A DNA stretch of 64,000 bases from Olsenella urininfantis. Its GTDB lineage: Bacteria; Actinomycetota; Coriobacteriia; Coriobacteriales; Atopobiaceae. Shown here in pieces: positions 1 through 7,583 of this stretch (within the stretch, counting starts at the first letter, position 1; the number at the start of each line of letters is the position of its first letter). The stretch lies in contig NZ_LT732540.1 in assembly GCF_900155635.1 (NCBI RefSeq), positions 311,929 through 375,928 on the forward strand, given 5' to 3'. The position numbers and the translations under genes are program-made. Under the pieces are notes generated by a model that saw only the letters and a program-made list of their open reading frames with translations, made no database searches and had not been told where the DNA came from.

Positions 1-127
1 TGCCCACGCCCAGATCGAAGACGGTCTTGCCCGTGATGGCGCGGGACACAATGTCTGCGGTGAGGAAGTTGCCGCAGGCATAGCCAAGCATCAGCGATAC
101 GATCATGGCGAGGAGCTGGTTGGGCAT
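1..127 (-). CDS. PlsY-like glycerol-3-phosphate acyltransferase, 5' part only
   Basis: The window edge cuts this gene after about 42 codons. The visible N terminus (MPNQLLAMIVSLMLGYACGN, then FLTADIVSRAITGKTVFDLG) is a hydrophobic first membrane segment followed by a short polar loop. That pattern fits the start of PlsY, the membrane enzyme that transfers an acyl group from acyl-phosphate to glycerol-3-phosphate in phospholipid synthesis. The ATG at 125-127 has a good AGGAG ribosome site. With only 42 residues the family call is tentative; any small membrane protein with a similar first helix is an alternative. Confidence 0.5.
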   Translation of the reverse strand, partial: MPNQLLAMIVSLMLGYACGNFLTADIVSRAITGKTVFDLGVG

Positions 128-136
128 GCGTTTCTC

Positions 137-631
137 CTAGTTATGGGGTGGGCGCAAGGTCCCAAGAGGATATACCACCGCGTGTGCCGCGTGCATCTCG
201 TTGCGGATGAGCAGCTCGTCCTCGGCAGGGAACCAAAGCGTGGAGAGGGCCAGCTCGTCGTCGTTCGCGTGGAGCTCCACCGCGGAGCCGTCCACGATGA
301 GGCGGAGGTTGCGCAGCTGGGCTATGCGCAGGTGTCGGCTGGTTCTGCCCTGGGCGCAGTTCTTGCCGCGGTTGGTCTGGGCGAAGCGGAGCCCAAAAAG
401 GCCATGGTCAACGAAAACGTCCAGCACGTTGTTGAGCCAGAGGTGAGCGTCTACGTCCTCTATGCGCTCGAGGACGATCTCGGCAAGAAGGCCGTCTACG
501 TGGACGGACGAGCTCAGGGGGAGAGGCAGCGCCTTCTGGCGAAGAGGCTCCACGGACTGCGGCGGGTGGCGGAGAGAGGGCATGTCCTCCCTCCAGTTGG
601 GGTCAAGCTGTGGTGGCTGGAACGGGGCCAT
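137..631 (-). pseudogene. GH32 (sucrose-6-phosphate hydrolase/fructosidase) C-terminal domain fragment
   Basis: The 164-residue reading frame matches only the C-terminal beta-sandwich of family GH32 sucrose or fructan hydrolases. The best stretch is LRNLRLIVDGSAVELHANDD followed by STLWFP, which resembles the family's LRIxVDxSSVEIFxNDG signature. The N-terminal five-bladed propeller with the catalytic Asp/Glu residues is missing, so hydrolase activity is not expected. The ATG at 629-631 follows a GAGAGGAG ribosome site, so the fragment may still be translated. It sits between the plsY-like gene and the tRNA promoter. I read it as the remnant of a sucrose-use gene; a stand-alone sugar-binding sandwich is less likely. 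Confidence 0.45.
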
Positions 632-666
632 GGTGCTCCTCTCTTGCCGGTTGCTGGCTTGCTCTT

Positions 667-696
667 ACAGCATAGACAGCATAGACAGCATAGTTC
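667..696. repeat. Three tandem copies of a 10-bp unit (ACAGCATAG + A/T)
   Basis: Three head-to-tail copies of ACAGCATAGA, the last ending in T, lie just upstream of the GH32 fragment on the minus strand and about 50 bp before the tRNA promoter. The period of one helical turn would put the copies on one face of the DNA. This could be a regulatory array or simple slippage; nothing else distinguishes the two. Confidence 0.6.
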
Positions 697-741
697 TGTC
701 GGGGCTCGTTGGGTCGAGATGTGGAGAAGCGTTCACAGCAT

Positions 742-770
742 TTGACTTGTGGGGGAGAAGTTCGTATAGT
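742..770 (+). promoter_or_regulatory. Sigma-70-type promoter of the initiator tRNA gene
   Basis: A -35 hexamer TTGACT at 742-747 and a -10 hexamer TATAGT at 765-770 are separated by exactly 17 bases. The -10 ends 31 bases before the first tRNA base, which fits a short tRNA leader. Confidence 0.8.
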
Positions 771-801
771 TCCTTATTGCGCATTGGATGCGCCCAGACA
801 T

Positions 802-878
802 TGCGGGGTGGAGCAGTCTGGTAGCTCGCCGGGCTCATAACCCGGAGGTCGTAGGTTCAAATCCTGCCCCCGCGACCA
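802..878 (+). tRNA. tRNA-fMet (initiator, anticodon CAT)
   Basis: The gene is 77 bases long with an encoded CCA end. The anticodon stem-loop reads GGGCTCATAACCC, with the three consecutive G-C pairs that mark initiator tRNAs. The acceptor stem has no Watson-Crick pair at 1-72 (T opposite G), another initiator trait. The T stem is GTAGG/CCTGC. A second copy of the 3' half at 6366-6414 differs in exactly one base on each T-stem strand, so this gene appears to be the integration site of the island that follows. Its own promoter and terminator flank it. Confidence 0.95.
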
Positions 879-888
879 AGACTTTTAG

Positions 889-926
889 CAGCTCAGAGGC
901 ATTGTTTCTCTGGGCTGTTTTCTTTT
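889..926 (+). terminator. Rho-independent terminator of tRNA-fMet
   Basis: CAGCTCAGAG pairs with CTCTGGGCTG across a 9-base loop, with one wobble pair. The stem is followed by TTTTCTTTT. It starts 11 bases after the tRNA CCA end. Confidence 0.85.
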
Positions 927-1082
927 GGCTAAATAGTGCGGCGAAGAAATAGCGAAGAAAATAAGACGGAATCACGCACAAAGAAGCCTACTGGAGTGCA
1001 ATAAAGCCAAACGCTGGTTAAAAAGACCGAACTAGCACGTAGAATCTTTCTCAGTGGAAAAGGCTATCAAGTGAGGGTCCGT

Positions 1083-3860
1083 ATGCCGGGAAAGAAAGCC
1101 GATGCAGAAGCTTTTGCAAGCAGGTGGGCGAACAAGGGAAATGAGAACCAGGACACGCAGCGGTTCTGGATCGATTTCTACCAAAGTGTTCTCGGCGTCG
1201 AGGATGCCGTGTCGCGGCTTGAGTTTGAGAAACCCGTCTCGACGGATGCGAGCGCGCACGAGGGCTACATTGATGTCTTCATACCGTCGGCTAAAACCCT
1301 TGTCGAACAGAAGTCGCTTGGAATCGATCTCGCCAAGGAGGAGACGCGCCAGGGCCGTAAAGTGACGCCCGCGAAGCAGGGCAGCGCCTACGCCCAGGGC
1401 ATGCCCCTCTCCCAACAGCCGCGCTACATCATCGCTTGCAATTTTGCCGAGTTTTGGGTCTTCGACCGCGAGCGGGACTCGCTATGTCGTGAGCCGCTTT
1501 TCAAGTTGCCGCTCGCGGAGCTCCCCAAGAACCTCGCAGCCATTCAGTTCCTCAAGGGCGGGGCCGAGGCCCCGGCCACGATCTCCCGTGCCGTCTCCGT
1601 AGAGGCCGGCAAGATCATGTCGAAACTGCATGACCTGGTCGCCGAGGCGTTCGATGACCCCGACACGCCCGAGAATCACCACGCGCTCTCCGCGCTCATG
1701 ACGCGTCTCATGTTCCTCATGTTCTGCGAGGACTCGGGACTCGTTGCCCCCAACGCCTTCCGCGACTACGTCTCGCACTTCCAGGCGGGTGATCTCAGGC
1801 GAGGCCTCAAGGACCTGTTCGTCTGGCTCGACACCAAAGATGAGGACCGCGACAAGTATGCCGAGCCCTGGCTGAAGAAGCTGCCCTACATGAACGGCGG
1901 TCTCTTCCGCGAGAAGACTGAGATTCCGCCCCTGTCCGAGAACTTCCGCCATACGCTCATCGTCGAGGGGTGCCAGGAGTTTGATTGGTCGGGCGTGAGT
2001 CCCACGGTCTTCGGCTCGATTTTCGAGGGGGCACTGTCGCACGATCACCGCCGCGCAAACGGTCAGCACTTTACGAGCCCCGAGAACATCCACAAGGTCA
2101 TAGACCCGCTCTTCCTCGACGCCCTCAAGGCTGAGTTCGACGAGGCCTGCGCCAAGCCCGTCGCGGGTGGCGCGAGGACCCGTGCTCTCAAAGAATTGCA
2201 CGAGAAGATCGGCGGCATTTCCATCCTTGATCCCGCCGCCGGATCGGGCAACTTCCTCACGGAAAGCTATCTGTGCCTGAGGCAGCTGGAAAACCGCATC
2301 CTCTTCGAGCTCCAGGGTGAGCAGGCGTGGTTCAGCTTTGAGGATTCCGGCGATCGCGACGTGCTGGTAAGCCTGAAGAACTTCCATGGTATTGAGCTGG
2401 AGGACTTCGCCTGCTGTGTCGCCCGAACAGCGCTCTGGATCGCCGAGAAACAAGCGGACACTGACACCGCAAAGGTGACGCAGCGTGTCTATCAGGAACT
2501 TCCGCTCACGGACTACGAGGGCATCGTTAACGCGAATGCCCTTCGTATCGACTGGAATGACGTCGTATCAGCGGATGAGGTTGATTATGTGCTCGGAAAT
2601 CCTCCTTTTATAGGCAGTTCGCGCCTTGAAGATGCTCAAAAGGAAGATAGGACGGCGATTTTTGGCAAATCTGCTGGTTTGCTCGACTATGTTGCATGCT
2701 GGCATAAGAAAGCGGCTGAATATATGGATGGGCATCGTGTTCGATGTGCATTCGTTTCAACTAACTCTATCTGTCAGGGACAGCAGGTTGAGCCCCTGTG
2801 GAAGCCCCTGTTCGACAATGGCGTTCATATCGATTTCGCCTATAAAACGTTCGTTTGGGATTCCCAAGCATCTGATAAAGCGAATGTCCATGTTGTCATT
2901 GTCGGCTTTTCTAAAAGTCCCGATATGCAACCTCTACTGTTTAGCTCAACGGGTGCAACAAAAGCGGACAACATCAACGGCTACCTCTCGAATGCTCCGG
3001 ACGTCTTTGTCGAAAAGCGAAGGCAGCCCCTCTGCTCTGTTCCAAAGATGTCGCGAGGTGGCGGCGCTGGTGATTGGGGATTTTTAACCCTCGATGAGGC
3101 TGAGGCACATCGTTTACTGACTTCATATCCTGCTCTCGAACAGTACATTAGGCCATTTTCAATGGGATCTGAGTTTATCAAGGGCATTAACAGGTATTGC
3201 TTGTGGTTTGCTGGACTATCGGGAGCCGAGCTATCCAAACTTCCCAAAGAAATAAGGGATCGGTTCGATGAAATCCGCAAGCTAAGGTTAGCTTCTCCGC
3301 GTTCTGGCACGCAAAAGAGAGCCTGCGCCCCGTGGGAGTTTGATGAGGTTAAAGCGCCTGCCGATGGCGCATTCCTGGCCGTTCCACAGGTGTCTTCCGG
3401 ACGAAGGAAATACATTCCGGTCGGATTCATAACCAACGGCACTATTCCTGGAAACAAGCTCTTTTTTGTCGAAGAGGCGGATTTATATGATTTTGGAATC
3501 ATCTCAAGTCAGTTTCACAACGCATGGATGAGGCAGGTTGCTGGACGCTTAAAGAGCGATTATCAATACTCGAACACTATCGTCTATAACAATTTTGTCT
3601 GGCCTTCTCCATCTGCGAGTCAGAAGGATGAGATACGCCAGTGTGCTAGGGATGTGCTTGAGGCGAGAAACGCTCAACGCGGGGCAACTCTTGCCGACAT
3701 GTATAGCCCCGATAAAGCCCTCTTCTTCTCCGATCTCATGAAGGCTCATGCACGGCTCGATGCTGCTGTCGAATCTGCCTATGGCGTTGATTTTGGCGGA
3801 GATGAAGAGAGGGTTGTTTCGCATCTATTCAAGCTTTATGCCGAGAAGGTCGGTGAGTAG
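1083..3860 (+). CDS. MmeI-type (Type IIL) restriction-modification enzyme
   Basis: This single chain of about 925 residues should methylate and cut DNA. The N-terminal region has an acidic residue then VEQK (near residues 65-85), fitting the D-ExK nuclease core of MmeI. A helical linker follows. The methyltransferase core has SAM motif I, ILDPAAGSGNFLTESYL, near residue 380 and catalytic motif IV, NPPF, near residue 505. The remaining 400 residues fit the target-recognition and C-terminal parts. Length matches the family (about 920). I chose the ATG at 1083, just after GTGAGGG; an in-frame GTG at 1071 adds four residues. The EcsC-family gene begins immediately downstream, so the two are probably co-transcribed. 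A methylase-only homologue is less likely given the N-terminal motif. Target sequence cannot be read from the protein. Confidence 0.88.
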   Translation: MPGKKADAEAFASRWANKGNENQDTQRFWIDFYQSVLGVEDAVSRLEFEKPVSTDASAHEGYIDVFIPSAKTLVEQKSLGIDLAKEETRQGRKVTPAKQGSAYAQGMPLSQQPRYIIACNFAEFWVFDRERDSLCREPLFKLPLAELPKNLAAIQFLKGGAEAPATISRAVSVEAGKIMSKLHDLVAEAFDDPDTPENHHALSALMTRLMFLMFCEDSGLVAPNAFRDYVSHFQAGDLRRGLKDLFVWLDTKDEDRDKYAEPWLKKLPYMNGGLFREKTEIPPLSENFRHTLIVEGCQEFDWSGVSPTVFGSIFEGALSHDHRRANGQHFTSPENIHKVIDPLFLDALKAEFDEACAKPVAGGARTRALKELHEKIGGISILDPAAGSGNFLTESYLCLRQLENRILFELQGEQAWFSFEDSGDRDVLVSLKNFHGIELEDFACCVARTALWIAEKQADTDTAKVTQRVYQELPLTDYEGIVNANALRIDWNDVVSADEVDYVLGNPPFIGSSRLEDAQKEDRTAIFGKSAGLLDYVACWHKKAAEYMDGHRVRCAFVSTNSICQGQQVEPLWKPLFDNGVHIDFAYKTFVWDSQASDKANVHVVIVGFSKSPDMQPLLFSSTGATKADNINGYLSNAPDVFVEKRRQPLCSVPKMSRGGGAGDWGFLTLDEAEAHRLLTSYPALEQYIRPFSMGSEFIKGINRYCLWFAGLSGAELSKLPKEIRDRFDEIRKLRLASPRSGTQKRACAPWEFDEVKAPADGAFLAVPQVSSGRRKYIPVGFITNGTIPGNKLFFVEEADLYDFGIISSQFHNAWMRQVAGRLKSDYQYSNTIVYNNFVWPSPSASQKDEIRQCARDVLEARNAQRGATLADMYSPDKALFFSDLMKAHARLDAAVESAYGVDFGGDEERVVSHLFKLYAEKVGE

Positions 3861-3861
3861 C

Positions 3862-4776
3862 GTGAAAGGGAACGTCATAAAGCCGAAGGGGGAGACGATA
3901 CCATCCGAACCCGATTCCGTGAAGGAGAGCATTGGAGATCTAAGGGCCGAGGCCGATCGACAGGAGGAGGAAGCCCAAAGATATGCCATCGCCTTCCTCA
4001 AGAAGGTTATGAGGCTGAAAGGCGTGGCAATTGAGCGCGACCATTTCCTCCGCTCAGAGTTTCGTAAGCGGGGCGTTGCGGACGAGCTGGTAGAGCTCGC
4101 GATTTCAACGAGCCCGGCTGCCGCCGGGGTGGATTCCGGTCTTGTCGACTCCATCGCCATGGACGTTATTGATTTCGAGACGAAGAAATCGACCGTCCTT
4201 TCGTTTGCCGCGGGATTGCCAGGAGGGCTCGCGATGCTCGGAACGATCCCGGCGGACGTGACGCAGTACTATGTCCACGCCTTTCGAATCATGCAGAAAC
4301 TGGCGTATCTCTACGGCTGGCAGTCCTTCATCGACGATTGCGACGAGATGGACGATGAGACCTTGGCGGCTTTTGCCCTTCTCCTGGCTGTGATGGTTGG
4401 AGTGAGCGGGGCCAACTCCGCGTTGACGGCGTTTTCCAAAACGGTTCAGTCGAATATCGCCAAGAAGGTCGCCAGCAAGGCGCTTACGCAGACGAGCTAC
4501 TACCCAATCATCAAAAAGGTTCTTGCCGGAATCGGCGTCAAGATCACCAAAAGCAGTTTCGGCGACGCGGTGAGCAAGGTCGTTCCGGTCGTCGGCGGTT
4601 TCGTCTCGGGCGGTCTCACGTTCGTCAGCCTCAAGGGCGGATCGAGGAGGCTTGCAAGAGAACTCAGGTCGTTGCCACAGGCGACAGGCCCCTTGACCGC
4701 AGCGGCGGTTGAGCCTTTTACTGATTTTGCTGAAATGAAGGGGATGATGAGCGATGACGATGCCCAAATGGCATGA
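3862..4776 (+). CDS. EcsC-family protein
   Basis: About 304 residues. The core stretch with VLSFAAGLPGGLAMLGTIPA, then DVTQYYVHAFRIMQKLAYLYGW, is the hallmark of the EcsC family (named after a Bacillus protein beside the EcsAB transporter; molecular role unknown). The N-terminal 90 residues are charged and helical and probably form a separate module. Hydrophobic glycine-rich segments follow (LLAVMVGVSGANSALTAF; VVPVVGGFVSGGLTF), suggesting membrane association. The GTG start at 3862 follows GGTGAGTAG directly after the mmeI-like stop; an ATG at 3838 without a ribosome site is the alternative. It overlaps the downstream mrr-like gene by 23 bases, so translation is probably coupled. Its place between two restriction genes suggests an accessory defence role, but that is inference. 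Confidence 0.75.
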   Translation: MKGNVIKPKGETIPSEPDSVKESIGDLRAEADRQEEEAQRYAIAFLKKVMRLKGVAIERDHFLRSEFRKRGVADELVELAISTSPAAAGVDSGLVDSIAMDVIDFETKKSTVLSFAAGLPGGLAMLGTIPADVTQYYVHAFRIMQKLAYLYGWQSFIDDCDEMDDETLAAFALLLAVMVGVSGANSALTAFSKTVQSNIAKKVASKALTQTSYYPIIKKVLAGIGVKITKSSFGDAVSKVVPVVGGFVSGGLTFVSLKGGSRRLARELRSLPQATGPLTAAAVEPFTDFAEMKGMMSDDDAQMA

Positions 4777-5500
4777 GACCATGCGGCCCGTCCTTGAGGC
4801 GCTGGCGAAAAGCGATGGGTGCCTGACCGGCTCCGATCTTCAAGAAGCGGTGGCGACCACATTCGACATGACAGGCGATGAGCGTGCCGAGCGCCTCAAG
4901 AGCGGACAGCTGAGGTTCTACAACCGCGTGTACTGGGGAATCACCGACCTGGAGAAGGCCAAACTCCTCGAATACGGGGAGAAGAAGGGGACCTATCGAA
5001 TCACCGGCGCTGGCAGGTCGTACCTCGCCGATTGCCCCGGCCCCATCACGGCAAAGGCGCTCTACGACCGGTGCCCAGCTTTCAAGGCCTGGAAGGACGG
5101 CTACCGTGCCGCCAGCAAGGCCAAGGCATCGGCTGAGACGCCCGTGACACCCGCCGAGGAGGACCAGGAGTCGCCTCAAGAGATCATGGAGTCCGCCTAC
5201 GGCGAGATTCGAAGTGCGCTCGCCGACGACCTCATCTCCGCCATCATGGCTAAGGACCCGTACTTCTTCGAGCACCTGGTGGGCAAGCTGCTGGTGGCGA
5301 TGGGATACGGCGAGAGCCTGGAATCCCATGCGGACGTCACCAAAAAGAGCGCCGACGAGGGAATTGACGGCGTGGTGCGCGAAGACCGCCTCGGGTTCGG
5401 CACCATCTGCTACCAGGCCAAGCGCTGGGATCCCTCTAGGACGGTCGGCCGCCCCGAGGTGCAGGCGTTCGCCGTGAGCACGCCCCACTCGGCCATGTAG
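4754..5500 (+). pseudogene. Mrr-type restriction endonuclease, truncated at the 3' end
   Basis: The N-terminal 100 residues form the Mrr winged-helix domain (GSDLQEAVATTF; LRFYNRVYWGITDLEKAKLL). The catalytic domain begins FFEHLVGKLLVAMGY and includes DEGIDG and, later, ICYQAKRW, the D-(Q/E)xK active site. Homology stops after RPEVQAF, where about 60 residues of the catalytic domain should follow. Instead the frame runs a few codons into the antisense of the neighbouring small gene and stops. Mrr normally has about 300 residues; here 238 are genuine. The active-site residues survive but the fold is incomplete, so activity is doubtful. The start at 4754 lies within the end of the EcsC gene, with AAGGGG upstream. 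Confidence 0.82.
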
Positions 5501-5622
5501 CCGTCGGAGCGCGGGTCCGTGGCGTCGAGGAGCAGGACGGCCAGGCCGCCGCCCGCGTACTCCCCGGCCACGAGGGCGAGGCGGACCGCCTCGCCCATGG
5601 AGTCGAACTCGACCGTGACCAT
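5410..5622 (-). pseudogene. Small uncharacterised gene, 3' truncated by the junction with mrr
   Basis: The first 46 or so residues (MVTVEFDSMGEAVRLALVAG, then GLAVLLLDATDP and GYMAEWGVLTANA) look like a natural small soluble protein and start with a strong AGGAGGAGG ribosome site, four bases after the DUF2958 stop codon. The following codons are antisense to the mrr-like gene and are not expected to be natural. Both genes thus end at about 5480, facing each other, which marks a deletion or recombination junction. The family is not recognised. The pair with DUF2958 is typical of mobile-element accessory genes. Confidence 0.5.
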
Positions 5623-5626
5623 GCGC

Positions 5627-5926
5627 CTACCTCCTCCTGATGGCGCTGAGCGGCTTCGGGGAGAAGTGCTCGTCGCGCTCGACGGCGGCGAACCCCATCT
5701 GGCGGTTCAGCTCCTCCATCTCCTTGATGCTGAAGTAGCCGAGCTCGTCGTCGTAACCCTCGACGAGACCGAATGCCTCGTCCGTGCCGTCGAACTCGAG
5801 CAGCCACCAGTCCCATCCGTTCACGCATGAGAAGTAGTGGGCGTAGACCGTGGGGTCCTTCGCCCCGTCCTGCCCATAGAGCCCCGGTGCCGTCTTGGCG
5901 ATTTCCTCGGTCATCAGCTGCTGCAT
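5627..5926 (-). CDS. DUF2958 domain protein
   Basis: A 99-residue protein matching DUF2958, a small family of unknown function common on conjugative elements and plasmids. Matching features are TEEIAKTAPGLYGQDG, VYAHYFSCVNGWDWWLLEFD, FGLVEGYDDELGYFSIKEME and a C-terminal RDEHFSPKPLS. I chose the ATG at 5924-5926 because of the GGAGGA site before it; the open frame extends upstream without family similarity. The downstream truncated gene probably shares its transcript. Presence supports a mobile origin for this segment. Confidence 0.8.
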   Translation of the reverse strand: MQQLMTEEIAKTAPGLYGQDGAKDPTVYAHYFSCVNGWDWWLLEFDGTDEAFGLVEGYDDELGYFSIKEMEELNRQMGFAAVERDEHFSPKPLSAIRRR

Positions 5927-6365
5927 GTCTTCCTCCGTTCCGGGCGCGTGGCCCCTAGACTCTCGCCCCTGCGCGCAGAAGCCGCACCGGAGCGGAGCGG
6001 GGTCAAGGGAGGTCCACGGCAATCCCCGCCATTCGTATCGAAGAGGAGAATTGTGGGCGATTCCGTGGGCCCCCTTGAGGCCGCGCAGCGGAGGTGCAAC
6101 CCGGCCGCGGAGCCGTGGCCGCTTCCCGGCGGATGCCGAGGGAGTGATTTGCAAAAATGCCTAATCTTACTGGAGGCCCGGGTTGATATTTCGATTGGAT
6201 TATGAGGCGTTCCATTGCGTTTCCGCTGTGCGCATTGAGCGAAGATTCGAAGAAGAAAAGCGTTTGACGAAGAAATAGAGTAGAAAAATACGAGCAATGG
6301 CGCCAAACATTTACAAATAAAACCGCAGGTAAACACCCATGTATATTATAAGCGCCAGCCTCCAA
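5927..6365. other. Intergenic stretch without a recognisable gene
   Basis: This stretch probably holds the promoter of the DUF2958 gene. Reading frames here have no family resemblance. The right part (6195-6350) is AT-richer than its surroundings, consistent with the end of an integrated element. Confidence 0.5.
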
Positions 6366-6414
6366 CGGGCTCATAACCCGGAGGTCGTTGGTTCAAATCC
6401 AGCCCCCGCGACCA
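6366..6414 (+). repeat. attR-like copy of the tRNA-fMet 3' half
   Basis: These 49 bases repeat tRNA positions 830-878 with two substitutions, A853 to T6389 and T865 to A6401. The changes are compensatory and turn the T stem from GTAGG/CCTGC into GTTGG/CCAGC. No 5' half precedes it, so it is not a full tRNA gene. A rho-independent terminator follows, as expected if this is the displaced original host 3' end. Confidence 0.85.
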
Positions 6415-6423
6415 AAATTGCAG

Positions 6424-6458
6424 CCCTGGCCTGTGAAAGCGGGTCAGGGTTTTTCTTT
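6424..6458 (+). terminator. Rho-independent terminator after the tRNA 3' copy
   Basis: CCCTGGCCT (6424-6432) pairs with GGGTCAGGG (6441-6449), followed by TTTTTCTTT. It probably belonged to the original tRNA gene before integration. Confidence 0.8.
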
Positions 6459-6960
6459 GTGGGGGAATTTTTCGACCGAAAAAGTTTACCCCGCGGTCTG
6501 TTTTTCGACTCTTGCAAAGGGGTCTGGGAGTCGCTGAAATCATGGCTTTCAGGTCCCTTTTATCTGTTCAGGAGATAATATCGCGGGGGAATTCGGGGGG
6601 AATTTTCTCGGGATTATGCGCGATTTTCGGTTTTTCGCGGCACCAGCGGGGGGGAACCGGAAACCCAACCCGCGTCGCTGCAGCCGGGCGCTGCGCGTCC
6701 GAAAAACCAATCCATTCCCCCCGCGATTTAAGATAGAGGGCTATCCCAAGGCGCGATCAGGATGAGCTATTCGCTCAGCTCCTACACGGCGACAACCCTG
6801 GGCCTCCGTGATTTCGAACCTCTCACGCTCGCGGACCCGTTCAGCTGCCTCTCGGGGCACTTGCTGCTCGCAACGATTTTTGCGGACCCGACCTAGGCTT
6901 TGCCTCCGAGTGGCCCTCTCGCGCTTTTTGCTTATGCGGGTATTCATTCGCTATTCAAAA
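6459..6960. other. Intergenic stretch, no gene seen
   Basis: No reading frame here resembles a protein family. The sequence has several G-runs and CG-rich short repeats between 6580 and 6730 and ends in an AT-rich segment just before the TetR-box at 6961. Confidence 0.5.
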
Positions 6961-6978
6961 AGTTATAATTAGCTAACT
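6961..6978. promoter_or_regulatory. Putative TetR operator, copy 1
   Basis: AGTTATAATTAGCTAACT is an 18-bp imperfect inverted repeat sharing its right arm GCTAACT with two further copies at 9020 and 9738. It lies about 30 bp before the methyltransferase pseudogene, so the regulator at 9087 probably controls this block too. Confidence 0.6.
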
Positions 6979-7008
6979 TTATCGATTGCAGGCGAACGGA
7001 ATGCAACC

Positions 7009-7574
7009 ATGGACATACGACGCTCGCCATCCGCGCGAGCGAAACCGCACGGCCCAACCCGCGCATCCGTGACGAGAAGGTCAAGGAGATCATCGACACG
7101 CTCGGCGTGGATGTGAGCAAGTACGATCCCTTCCTCTCCCAAGAGGGCGTGGTGGCGCGGACCATCATGTTTGCCGACGCGCTCGACGGCGCGTGGACGG
7201 CAGCGCTTCTGCGTGACCGTTCAGCCAGCATTGTTGTGATGGAGGGCGTGCTCGAGTACTTCACCAAGGACCAGACCGCCGCCTGCCTGCACATGCTGTG
7301 CGACAGCTTCGAGCATGGCTACCTTGTGGCCGAGATGAACTCCATGTTCATAGTCAAGCACTCCAAGCAGCACGACGCCATCAAGAACACCAACGCCACC
7401 TTCAAGTGGGGAACGGAAAGCGGCGCAGAGTTCGTCGAGCTCGAGCCGCGCATGGAGCTGCTCTCCGAGCGCAGCTACAACGAGGAGATGCGCAAGCACA
7501 CGCTTCGCGGCAGGCTCTTCGCCACGACCGTCGGCAAGAATGTCAACAACCGCATCGCGGTGTTCCGCTGGTAG
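7009..7574 (+). pseudogene. SAM-dependent O-methyltransferase (TcmP/LCM-like), decayed
   Basis: The protein resembles polyketide-type and leucine-carboxyl-type O-methyltransferases: TLAIRASETARPNPRIRDEK at the N terminus, VVARTIMFADA, and later IVVMEGVLEYFTKDQ. Two lesions are visible. The only plausible start, ATG at 7009, is one base out of frame with the TLAIRASE segment; the open frame otherwise begins only at a GTG at 7107. Also, the segment between RTIMFADA and the VVMEGVLEYF motif lacks roughly 60 residues, including the SAM-binding LGxGLxTxxxR motif that the sister gene at 8106 still has. Enzyme activity is therefore not expected. It leads the block behind operator copy 1. Confidence 0.75.
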
Positions 7575-7583
7575 GGGGTGGAC

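Larger units (their letters stand above)
830..6414. mobile_element. Putative genomic island integrated in the tRNA-fMet gene
   Basis: The 49 bases at 830-878 (tRNA 3' half) recur at 6366-6414 with 47 identities, giving the attL/attR arrangement typical of tyrosine-recombinase elements that target tRNA 3' ends. The cargo is MmeI-type restriction-modification, EcsC family, a truncated Mrr nuclease, a truncated small gene and DUF2958. No integrase is visible between the repeats, so the element may have lost it or been mobilised in trans. The integrase fragment at 20752-21288 lies well outside. The cargo starts about 200 bp after the tRNA. Confidence 0.65.

Noticed and set aside
6339..6414. Possible second complete tRNA-Met gene
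   Set aside because: The 5' half is not tRNA-like and cannot pair with the CCCCGCG acceptor strand, so only a 3' fragment is present.
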